From the NCBI GenBank assembly GCA_963648205.1, contig CAVJCT010000042.1, positions 73,888 through 137,887 on the forward strand: a stretch of 64,000 nt of DNA. The letters run 5' to 3'. The notes beneath the pieces are model-generated. The model did not search any database, was not told the DNA's origin, and worked only from the letters and a program-made list of their open reading frames with translations. The DNA is from UBA1181 sp963648205 (GTDB taxonomy: Bacteria; Bacteroidota; Bacteroidia; Bacteroidales; Paludibacteraceae). Position 1 is the first letter of the stretch. Each line of letters opens with the position of its first letter. The position numbers and the translations under genes are program-made. Of the stretch, positions 43,968-51,133 are shown in pieces.

Positions 43968-44816
43968 TTAGAAAACAATGAAAACTTGTGGATCAAGCGC
44001 AGTTCCATCCTTCCATAATTGGAACTCGAAGAATGTATCTGTCTCTTTCATGAATGTCGCCAAGATTTCTCCTGCATGCACCCGATCTCCCACTTTTTTC
44101 ATATACGGTTGTCGTATCTTATAAACAGACATCATATTGTCTGAATGTTGTATCACCATCACATAGACATCGTTCAACGTGTACTCTGACGAGACAACCA
44201 CTCCGTCTAACACCGACGATACGGACGAGTTCTGATTGACCGATAATGTCAGTCCGTAGATGCCCTTATGCGAGTTGAACGGTTCAATCACATGACCCTG
44301 CGCTGGTCTTTGCATCAGATAATTCTGCTGAGTCGATGCCTCAATACCAATCCCCATCGTCATCAACTCGTCCGCCTCGAACGAATCACGAAATGCGAGT
44401 TCTTTTTCTGAAGCACCCAACAACTGTTCGGTCGACACATTTTTCAGACTCTCGGTCGTAGTGGTCGAATCAACCTTTATATCGCCCTTCACCACCGAAC
44501 GTAGCACCTCCATATACTGCGTCTGCAATTGCACCTGCTCCGATATTGAATCCAACTGTATAGCATTCAAAATCAAACTCTTACGCAATTTTGCATTGTC
44601 TGTGTAGCCAGGCAAGAATCCTCTCAGTGGCGTTTTGATGATCAAAAATGCTATCAAGAAAAAATAGACAACGGCAAGAAAAAACGAGAATGCAATCGCC
44701 GAGAGTTTCGACATTCGTATACGCCAAACCTCCTCCAACGTATTCTCATTTAATATCGCTATCTTATATTTAAATCGTAGTCGTTGCAGTAACGACTTTC
44801 CATCTACTTTTGACAT
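43968..44816 (-). CDS. Membrane-anchored M23-like protein with lost catalytic residues
   Basis: This 282-residue protein has one TM segment (about 35-61) after a basic cytoplasmic N-terminus, a periplasmic coiled region (about 75-105) and a C-terminal LytM-like fold (about 185-282). The domain keeps the shape (VIEPFNSHKGIYGL, then VVVSSEYTLNDVYVMVIQHSDNMMSVYK). The second M23 Asp is absent (HKGIYG in place of HxGxD), and the HxH motif is replaced by FFEFQ. It is therefore probably inactive and a regulator or scaffold. It lies between the methyltransferase and dxr, with 9-nt gaps. Confidence 0.85.
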   Translation of the reverse strand: MSKVDGKSLLQRLRFKYKIAILNENTLEEVWRIRMSKLSAIAFSFFLAVVYFFLIAFLIIKTPLRGFLPGYTDNAKLRKSLILNAIQLDSISEQVQLQTQYMEVLRSVVKGDIKVDSTTTTESLKNVSTEQLLGASEKELAFRDSFEADELMTMGIGIEASTQQNYLMQRPAQGHVIEPFNSHKGIYGLTLSVNQNSSVSSVLDGVVVSSEYTLNDVYVMVIQHSDNMMSVYKIRQPYMKKVGDRVHAGEILATFMKETDTFFEFQLWKDGTALDPQVFIVF

Positions 44817-44825
44817 CGTTTTTCC

Positions 44826-45590
44826 TTATTTTACTGACATCCGCCGACGAAATTCCGAGCACACAATAGCCGTGGCAGACCCCACATTCAACGATTCCGA
44901 AGTCGCCCTTCCTTTTGGGTAATTCGGAATGTGCAACTTTGCGGTTACATACTTTGCAACCTCAGCCGATATGCCGTTTCCTTCGTTTCCCATCACGACG
45001 ATTCCACTCTCCGTCAATTTCTCTTCATAGATATTCGTACCCTCTAAGAAAGTTCCATAGACTGGAATATCAGACATTTTCTTCAAAACATCCACTAAAT
45101 CAACGTAATAGACTTTGACCCTCGTCAACGCTCCCATCGTGGCTTGCACCACCTTCGGATTATACACATCAACCGTTTCCTTTGAGCAAATCACATTCTC
45201 AATGCCAAACCAGTCGGCTTCTCGTATGATGGTACCCAAATTTCCCGGATCTTGCACCGTATCTAACATGAGCGAAAGTTGACCTTTCATCTCATCATAT
45301 TTCAATTCGTTTTTTTTCTGACGAAAAACAGCAAGAACAGACTGCGGAGCACACTGTGCCGAAACTTTTTTCAAAGTATCTTTCGAAACCTCAAAAATCT
45401 CGTCTGCTCTCGGATTCTTCTTACTTTCAAAATAGTCTGGAGTAGCCACCAACGCTGCACAGTCAAAATAAGGCAACAAGTCGTTGACCAACTTCGTTCC
45501 CTCTGCGCAGAACAATCCCTGTTCGTCTCGCTCTTTTTTCTTCGCAAGAGATTGAATCCACTTGATTTTATTCTTCGTCAGTTCTGCCAT
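44826..45590 (-). CDS. TrmH/SpoU-family RNA 2'-O-methyltransferase
   Basis: This 254-residue SPOUT methyltransferase has an N-terminal substrate-binding domain (KWIQSLAKKKERDEQGLFCAEG). The knotted domain has MLDTVQDPGNLGTIIREADW, VVMGNEGNGIS, and LHIPNYPKGRATSESLNVGSATAIVCSEF, all classic TrmH motifs 1-3. The target could be rRNA or tRNA and is not decided. ATG 45590 is favoured over a TTG two codons upstream. It is co-transcribed in the comEC-rseP operon. Confidence 0.92.
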   Translation of the reverse strand: MAELTKNKIKWIQSLAKKKERDEQGLFCAEGTKLVNDLLPYFDCAALVATPDYFESKKNPRADEIFEVSKDTLKKVSAQCAPQSVLAVFRQKKNELKYDEMKGQLSLMLDTVQDPGNLGTIIREADWFGIENVICSKETVDVYNPKVVQATMGALTRVKVYYVDLVDVLKKMSDIPVYGTFLEGTNIYEEKLTESGIVVMGNEGNGISAEVAKYVTAKLHIPNYPKGRATSESLNVGSATAIVCSEFRRRMSVK

Positions 45591-45602
45591 CTCCAACGCT
45601 TC

Positions 45603-46211
45603 TTACTCCAAGCCCACCAACCAAATCTCATAGAACATCGGTTGGTAATTCTCATAATCAGAACGTGTTCCGCCTGTTACCGTCGACAAAGTGCTATTTC
45701 CAATAGAGAACGGAATGATTACCTTGCAATGACCACCCACTCGAAGATTTTTCACTGCCTGTTGAAATCCTCTTCCGTATGACGCACCGTATGCATCACT
45801 CAAAATCACGAATGACAACGGATCGGGATTGACTCCTGCCGTGCAATCATACACCAAATCTCCCGAAAGGCTGTATCCTTTATAACGAACATACGCCTTC
45901 CAGTTGGTCTGCGGCTCTAAATCTCCATATCCTTTATCACAAAGATGAAAATATAATCCATCTGCCTTGCCCGAACTGTACAGATAGTAAACATCGTTAT
46001 CACCATCTTTCCACTCCGTCGAGTCCTCAGGCATCGTTCCCGTTACAGAAATCTTATTTTTTGATAGGAAAGATGAAATTTCATCTTTCTGATCATCCAC
46101 ATAGTCAGCGTAAGTGTTTGATTTCTTGCAAGATGTACCTAATAGGGTCGCAAGAATCAAACCAACCAATATCGTCAAACACTGCGCTACCTTTGTCTTT
46201 TTACTATTCAT
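45603..46211 (-). CDS. DUF4827 lipoprotein (FKBP-like)
   Basis: This 202-residue lipoprotein has a signal peptide and lipobox ending at about Cys28 (GTSCKKSNTYADYVDDQ). The body (NDVYYLYSSGKADGLYFHLCDKG, YVRYKGYSL, SFVILSDAYGASYGRGFQQAV, VIIPFSIGNSTL) matches DUF4827, a Bacteroidetes family thought to resemble peptidyl-prolyl isomerases in layout. It sits next to the GldI-like isomerase. Its function is not known. Confidence 0.85.
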   Translation of the reverse strand: MNSKKTKVAQCLTILVGLILATLLGTSCKKSNTYADYVDDQKDEISSFLSKNKISVTGTMPEDSTEWKDGDNDVYYLYSSGKADGLYFHLCDKGYGDLEPQTNWKAYVRYKGYSLSGDLVYDCTAGVNPDPLSFVILSDAYGASYGRGFQQAVKNLRVGGHCKVIIPFSIGNSTLSTVTGGTRSDYENYQPMFYEIWLVGLE

Positions 46212-46220
46212 ATTTAGTTT

Positions 46221-46772
46221 CTAATGCTTTTTTACTTCTAACAAAGAAATCTGACACGAAACGGGCGTCCATGGTGGAATGCAGCCTGGCACACCAACAA
46301 CGCCATACGCTAAAAAGGAGGGCATCACAAACTCGCCTTCGCCCGAGACTGGAAGCAATCGCAACGCTTCTCGCATTCCTCTCGTCAAATCTCCTTTCTC
46401 GAGATTCGCTGTCTTCACCACATCTTTCAGTTTGTCGCACTCTGTGCCATCCAACTGTCGCACGGTATAGCGAAATGTAACGTCATCGTTCTCTCCAGCT
46501 CGCTCTCCTTCGCCACTCCACACAATGTAATAACGCAAACCTGTCTTCGTTGTTGTGAAGGTCTTCTGATCTGCTTTTTGGACACTATCGACATACGCTG
46601 TTACCAAACTGTCTTCTATGGCAGCAAACTGTCGGTTCATCTCCATCAAAGCCGACTCCGTTTGCGACTTCTCAATCTTGTTATACGGCACTTGCGGTGC
46701 GGGTTCTTGACAAGCCGTCAGAATAAAAGTTGCCACGAAAAGACTTACTATATGAGTGATAACGTTTCGCAT
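46221..46772 (-). CDS. GldI-like FKBP-type peptidyl-prolyl isomerase lipoprotein
   Basis: This 183-residue lipoprotein has a signal peptide, a lipobox ending at about Cys21 (FILTACQEP) and an FKBP domain: TKTGLRYYIVWSGEGERA, VTFRYTVRQLDG, TRGMREALRLLPVSGEGEFVMPSFLAYG, IPPWTPVSCQISLLEV. GldI-type proteins assist folding of periplasmic or secreted proteins and are linked to gliding/T9SS genes in this phylum. A GTG three codons upstream is an alternative start. It falls within the comEC-rseP operon between nrnA and DUF4827. GldI rather than another FKBP is inferred from the lipobox and N-terminal layout. Confidence 0.85.
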   Translation of the reverse strand: MRNVITHIVSLFVATFILTACQEPAPQVPYNKIEKSQTESALMEMNRQFAAIEDSLVTAYVDSVQKADQKTFTTTKTGLRYYIVWSGEGERAGENDDVTFRYTVRQLDGTECDKLKDVVKTANLEKGDLTRGMREALRLLPVSGEGEFVMPSFLAYGVVGVPGCIPPWTPVSCQISLLEVKKH

Positions 46773-46781
46773 CTCTTTCAC

Positions 46782-47876
46782 TTATTTTTCTTCTACGTTT
46801 TCGTCGGTTGCGACCTCTTCACCCAACGCCACTGCCTGTCTTGTTCGCTCCTTCTGAAGTTCTTCCTTAATCAACGGAATCTTCTCATCGAACAGTTTCA
46901 CAGCATCATAGATTGAACAGTGCAACGTACCCCCCGCTGCATTTTTATGTCCGCCACCATTGAAATATTCATGGGCGAAAACATTCGCTGCGACCTCTCC
47001 TTGCGAACGGAACGAAATTCTGATTTTGTCGATATCCTCCTTGAAGAAGGCAGAAAACACCACGCCCTTGATTGACAACGGGATGTTAACAAATCCTTCA
47101 GTGTCTCCCGGACGATAGTCGAACGTGTTCAACTCTTCTTTCGTGAGGAACATCAACGCTGCACCCAGTTCTGGATATATCTTCAACTTCTTATTCAACA
47201 AGAAGCCCAACATTCTGAATCGTGATTCTGAGAAGTTGTTGTAAACACGGCGATAAATTTCATCCTTGTCCACACCCTTCTTAATCAACTCCGAAATGAT
47301 GGTATAGAGTTCAGGGTTATTTGAATTGTAAGAGAACGAGCCAGTGTCCGTCATCAAGCCAACGAAAATACACTCTGCGCACTCCTGCGTCATATCCGTG
47401 AAATACCCCATACGACAAATCAAACGGAAAATCATCTCCGAAGTTGATGTCATCTGAGGATACGAAATTACAATATCGGCAAAGTTTCCTGGATCTAAAT
47501 GGTGATCCACCAAAATCTTCTTTCCTTTGGCATCGGCTACTCGCAAGCCCATATCTCCAATGCGACTCAACACATTGAAATCCAGAGCGAAAATGACCTC
47601 TGCCTCCTTGATTTTCTCATCGGCAGCCTCACTTTGCTTATCATACACCAACACGTCCTTAATGCCCCACATCCAGCCATAATAGTCTGGGTAGGCATTC
47701 GGAATGATTACAGTTACGTTCTTCTCCATCCCGGATAAAAAGTTTGCCCATGCTAAAGACGAACCGACTGAATCGCCATCTGGAGACAGATGCGACACAA
47801 TCACGATATTGTTCACTTTTTCAATCTCTCGTTTCGTCTCTTGAATCAAACTCTCGTTGATGATTTTCGATATCAT
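46782..47876 (-). CDS. DHH/DHHA1 phosphoesterase, NrnA-like
   Basis: This 364-residue bifunctional-type nanoRNase/PAP phosphatase family member has DHH motif I (VSHLSPDGDSVGSSLAWANFL), motif II (VIFALDFN), the DHH triad in ILVDHHLDPGNF and the C-terminal DHHA1 GGGHKNAAGG. NrnA degrades very short RNA and can hydrolyse pAp. ATG 47876 (MISKII) is preferred over a more upstream in-frame ATG, as the family start lies there. The C-terminal tail (about 350-364) is acidic and not conserved. Confidence 0.92.
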   Translation of the reverse strand: MISKIINESLIQETKREIEKVNNIVIVSHLSPDGDSVGSSLAWANFLSGMEKNVTVIIPNAYPDYYGWMWGIKDVLVYDKQSEAADEKIKEAEVIFALDFNVLSRIGDMGLRVADAKGKKILVDHHLDPGNFADIVISYPQMTSTSEMIFRLICRMGYFTDMTQECAECIFVGLMTDTGSFSYNSNNPELYTIISELIKKGVDKDEIYRRVYNNFSESRFRMLGFLLNKKLKIYPELGAALMFLTKEELNTFDYRPGDTEGFVNIPLSIKGVVFSAFFKEDIDKIRISFRSQGEVAANVFAHEYFNGGGHKNAAGGTLHCSIYDAVKLFDEKIPLIKEELQKERTRQAVALGEEVATDENVEEK

Positions 47877-47932
47877 ACTTTTTGCTTTTTTCGTCCTATT
47901 TCTGCACTTTTTCACGTGCATATATTAGAGGG

Positions 47933-49519
47933 CTAAGTTACAAAAAATATTTTGTTTATCGTTTGGAATGCGCTGTAAACAAAAACCACAACAAACATCG
48001 CCACTAATCGCTTGAAACTGAGTTTTCTAACGCACAAAAACAGAATGAGCATCATCACATAAAGCCACATTACCTCCCAAATCCACACCGCAACATGCTC
48101 TTTTACAGCACCTATTATCGTCTCCATCCACTCTATTGACTCGTTCATCGCCCAAACAATCTTGTCTAATACGAACGAGACCGCACCTCCAACCCACGGC
48201 ATCCAATGGGTCATCCATAGTGTGATTGCTAAATAAATGATGACAGACGACAACGGAATGACCACATAGCCCGACAGCCAAAAGACATTGCTCAGTTGAT
48301 GGAAATAATAGAGGGTCAACGGCAAGGTTCCCAACTGCGCCGCTAATGAGACGGACAAAAGCGACCAACAACTATCCAAGAACTTGTTTCGGAAAACAAT
48401 CGTATTGTAGATGGGTTGTTGAAACATCAGGATGGAAAGCACTGCCAAATAACTCAACTGAAAGCTGACATCAAAGAGATAACGTGGTGAATATAAGAGC
48501 ATTAGAAATGCTGATGCAAACACCGCATTGTAGGTCAACGAGTGCCGTCCAAATATCACTGACATCGAACCAATCGTCAACATTATGGACGCTCGCACCA
48601 CCGACGGCGATAGTCCAGTAACGAACGCAAAAATCCATAAAGCGGTCAATGCCAGAACAATACGCAGTTTCTTCAATCGTTCTCCTCTGAAAATCTGAGA
48701 GAGAATTTTCGTAAACACAAGAAAAATCACACCAACGTGCAAACCACTCACTGCCAAAATATGACTTGCTCCCGTCGTAGAATAGCTTTTTCGTAAATCT
48801 TTGTCCAACAGTGTTTTATCTCCAATCGTCAATGCCGCCAAGACTCCCAATTCTTTTCCTTCTATCTTATTTTCTCGAAAAACATTCACCAAATATTTCT
48901 GAATGGAATGTGAAAGACGAATAATCGAAAACTCGTGTGTCTCACTCAAAAAACGCCATCGATATTCGGGAATATAGAAAGAACCAGAAATGCCTCGTCC
49001 TCGCAAATAGGCATCGAAATCGAAGCCGTTGAGACTCTCTTTCTTTCTGTCTTTCAATGCTTTACGATTCAATGCAATCCAATCGCCTTCCTTCAGCATC
49101 AGACTTGCGCTGTCTTTCTTCACATACAATTGTAGATTCACCTCCTGATATAGCGAGTCGGGCAACATTCTCACCAACAACTGCACACTCTTCGGTTTTT
49201 CTAACGGCACATCCACTATCTGCACTGCAATCTCCTCTCTCTGCTCCTGCGTCAGCCACCTCTGAAACGACTCCACCAACTGCGACTCCTGCCATCTCAT
49301 CCGCTCCACCCCCATATAAGTGAGCAACAACCCCACACCTAATCCAAACACCCACTGGTAGGCATACCGACTTTTACGGTACAGCGCAAGGTAAGACCCC
49401 AAGCAAAACAGCGCACCGACAAGCAGTGTAACCGACTGTAATCCAACACAATACTTACCTAATAGTATGCCAACTATCAAGGAAATCGCCAATCTAAAAA
49501 ATGGGTACTTCTGCAACAT
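47933..49519 (-). CDS. ComEC/Rec2-type channel protein without the metallo-beta-lactamase domain
   Basis: This 528-residue polytopic protein has an N-terminal TM pair and DUF4131-like beta region (about 60-200), then the ComEC membrane domain (about 220-500) with EGKELGVLAALTIGDKTLL, TTGASHILAVSGLHVGVIFLVF and GLSPSVVRASIMLTIG signatures. Full ComEC proteins add a periplasmic nuclease-like domain of about 250 residues at the C-terminus, which is absent here. The frame simply ends after a last TM helix. ComEC passes transforming DNA through the inner membrane. It opens the operon, with a promoter at 49574-49604. Confidence 0.85.
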   Translation of the reverse strand: MLQKYPFFRLAISLIVGILLGKYCVGLQSVTLLVGALFCLGSYLALYRKSRYAYQWVFGLGVGLLLTYMGVERMRWQESQLVESFQRWLTQEQREEIAVQIVDVPLEKPKSVQLLVRMLPDSLYQEVNLQLYVKKDSASLMLKEGDWIALNRKALKDRKKESLNGFDFDAYLRGRGISGSFYIPEYRWRFLSETHEFSIIRLSHSIQKYLVNVFRENKIEGKELGVLAALTIGDKTLLDKDLRKSYSTTGASHILAVSGLHVGVIFLVFTKILSQIFRGERLKKLRIVLALTALWIFAFVTGLSPSVVRASIMLTIGSMSVIFGRHSLTYNAVFASAFLMLLYSPRYLFDVSFQLSYLAVLSILMFQQPIYNTIVFRNKFLDSCWSLLSVSLAAQLGTLPLTLYYFHQLSNVFWLSGYVVIPLSSVIIYLAITLWMTHWMPWVGGAVSFVLDKIVWAMNESIEWMETIIGAVKEHVAVWIWEVMWLYVMMLILFLCVRKLSFKRLVAMFVVVFVYSAFQTINKIFFVT

Positions 49520-49542
49520 CGAAAACAGGGTTTATAAACAAA

Positions 49543-49572
49543 ACAAAAACGCTTAACTTTTGATTAAGCGTT
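49543..49572 (-). terminator. Second terminator-like hairpin between rpe and comEC
   Basis: On the minus strand a 9-bp stem (49548-49556 with 49564-49572) is followed by a T-rich run (TTTGTTTTG). Transcripts coming from rpe would stop here. Transcripts from the comEC promoter start inside its 5' arm and would not form it. Confidence 0.7.
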
Positions 49573-49573
49573 A

Positions 49574-49604
49574 CAAAGATAATGAAAACAAAGCGTTCTG
49601 ACAA
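49574..49604 (-). promoter_or_regulatory. Promoter of the comEC-rseP operon
   Basis: On the minus strand TTG (49602-49604), a 20-nt spacer and a perfect TATCTTTG (49574-49581) stand about 55 nt before comEC. Confidence 0.65.
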
Positions 49605-49624
49605 AATTTGTCGGGACAAACTAC

Positions 49625-49653
49625 AAAAAGAGACTGCTCATCACAGTCTCTTT
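49625..49653 (-). terminator. First terminator of rpe, overlapping its stop codon
   Basis: A 10-bp stem (49627-49636 with 49644-49653) contains the end of the rpe gene and is followed on the minus strand by T5. Confidence 0.75.
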
Positions 49654-50291
49654 AATCCTTGTATAGTCTCTTTAGGAGATTTTGCACCAAAGACAAAACT
49701 TCCAGCCACTAAAACATCTGCGCCAGCATCAACCAGTCGCTTACCCGTCTCATAGTTCACTCCACCGTCGATCTCAATCAACGCTGATGAGTGCTTTCTA
49801 TTAATCAACTCCTTCAGTCTCACCACTTTATCAATCGTATTCTCGATAAAGGTTTGACCACCGAAGCCCGGATTGACCGACATCAACATCACAACGTCAA
49901 CATCCCCGATAATCTCCTCCAACACAGAAACGGGCGTGTGCGGATTCAAGGTTACTCCGGCTTTGATGCCTAACGACTTGATTTTCTGTATGCTTCTGTG
50001 CAAATGTGTACACGCCTCATAATGCACATTGATAATGTCCGCACCTGCCTTATAGAATGGCTCGACAAAATTGTCAGGATTGACTATCATCAAATGTACA
50101 TCCAACGGTTTCTTGGAGTATTTCTTAATCGCCTGAACCACAGGGATTCCGAACGAAATATTCGGAACGAACACTCCATCCATTATATCCAAGTGAAACC
50201 AATCGGCTTCACTCTCATTGATCATCTCAACATCTCTCTGCAAATTGGCAAAATCCGCAGAGAGCATCGAGGGCGCTATTATCTGACTCAT
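49641..50291 (-). CDS. rpe: Ribulose-phosphate 3-epimerase
   Basis: This 216-residue TIM-barrel enzyme interconverts ribulose 5-phosphate and xylulose 5-phosphate in the pentose phosphate pathway. Signatures are HLDIMDGVFVPNISFG (metal His and Asp), VHLMIVNP-like, VMLMSVNPGFGGQTFI and IEIDGGVNYETG. ATG 50291 is preferred to a GTG one codon earlier. It begins 3 nt after the stop codon of the small secreted protein upstream. Confidence 0.97.
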   Translation of the reverse strand: MSQIIAPSMLSADFANLQRDVEMINESEADWFHLDIMDGVFVPNISFGIPVVQAIKKYSKKPLDVHLMIVNPDNFVEPFYKAGADIINVHYEACTHLHRSIQKIKSLGIKAGVTLNPHTPVSVLEEIIGDVDVVMLMSVNPGFGGQTFIENTIDKVVRLKELINRKHSSALIEIDGGVNYETGKRLVDAGADVLVAGSFVFGAKSPKETIQGLKRL

Positions 50292-50294
50292 CAC

Positions 50295-50654
50295 TTATTT
50301 TCCTTGCGCAGCTTTTCTTGCCTCTCTCTTCTTCTTCAACTCAAGTTGCTTCATGTAAGCCTCACTGTTATCACGTGCAATAGTCTTAATCACATGAATC
50401 ACATCAGCATTTGGATCATACTTCTCTACATAGATAGTGTACTCATATCCTTGCTCATAGTAGAAGTTGTCAAACTCACCACAGAAGTTAACCCAGTCGA
50501 CCTTGTCCTTACGAGAATATCCTGGACGAATCTTGTAACAACGCTGAGCTCCATCTACTACTCTCTCTGGAGATACCTTCATATACTCCGCCGAAAATGA
50601 TAACGCTGGGAACATAAAGACACCCAACAATGCCGCAATTATGATTTTCTTCAT
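50295..50654 (-). CDS. Small secreted protein, DUF4377-like
   Basis: This 119-residue protein has a signal peptide (about 1-22, ending LSFSA). The mature part (ERVVDGAQRCYKIRPGYSRK, then WVNFCGEFDNFYYEQGYEYTIYV) resembles DUF4377: a Cys-Tyr start, W-x-F, then F-Y-E-x-G-Y-x-Y followed by a basic tail (LELKKKREARKAAQGK). Two cysteines (C39 and C57) could form a disulfide. DUF4377 has no known function, and the match is by pattern only. It runs directly into rpe and may be co-transcribed. Confidence 0.65.
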   Translation of the reverse strand: MKKIIIAALLGVFMFPALSFSAEYMKVSPERVVDGAQRCYKIRPGYSRKDKVDWVNFCGEFDNFYYEQGYEYTIYVEKYDPNADVIHVIKTIARDNSEAYMKQLELKKKREARKAAQGK

Positions 50655-50725
50655 ATCTCTTATTTTTAAAAGTTCTACCTCACAAAGATAACTTTTTTTT
50701 ACATTTCAACAACATTCTGCGTTTT

Positions 50726-51049
50726 TTATGCTTCGCCAGACCCTTTTAATGTAAAAGGAAACGGAGAATTGAAACTTTCCGAACTATTTTCAGTCTGTCC
50801 CATCTGCTCCTCAAACTTCTCTACATTGTCTGCTAAAGCCCGCAACAAACGTTTTGCATGCTCTGGTGTCAAAATTATACGCGATTTCACCTTCGCCTTT
50901 GGTGAATTCGGCATAATACGCAAAAAATCAAGTATAAACTCCGTCGATGAATGGGAGATGACTGCCATATTTGAATAGATGCCATCTGCTACATCCTCGG
51001 GCAACTCTACACTGATTTGCTTTTTCTCTACTTTACTATCGTCTGCCAT
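50726..51049 (-). CDS. DUF3467 protein
   Basis: This 107-residue DUF3467 protein (ISVELPEDVADGIYSNMAVISHSSTEFILDFLRIMPN, then SRIILTPEHAKRLLRALADNVEKFE) is a small soluble family widespread in Bacteroidetes. Family folding data suggest a dimeric alpha-beta layout but no function. ATG 51049 is taken as start, since the frame upstream has only a TTG. It is 84 nt past the rpoC stop on the same strand, a placement often conserved in this phylum. Confidence 0.9.
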   Translation of the reverse strand: MADDSKVEKKQISVELPEDVADGIYSNMAVISHSSTEFILDFLRIMPNSPKAKVKSRIILTPEHAKRLLRALADNVEKFEEQMGQTENSSESFNSPFPFTLKGSGEA

Positions 51050-51083
51050 GTCTTGTTCTTTTTTAATTTGTTCATTAAATGAC

Positions 51084-51113
51084 AAAGGAAACCGATTTTC
51101 ACCGATTTCCTTT
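51084..51113 (-). terminator. Hairpin after rpoC
   Basis: An 8-bp stem (51084-51091 with 51106-51113) lies 20 nt after the rpoC stop codon. No continuous T-tract follows on the minus strand, so termination may be partial and allow read-through into DUF3467. Confidence 0.45.
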
Positions 51114-51133
51114 ATCTATGTTACTATTTTTTA

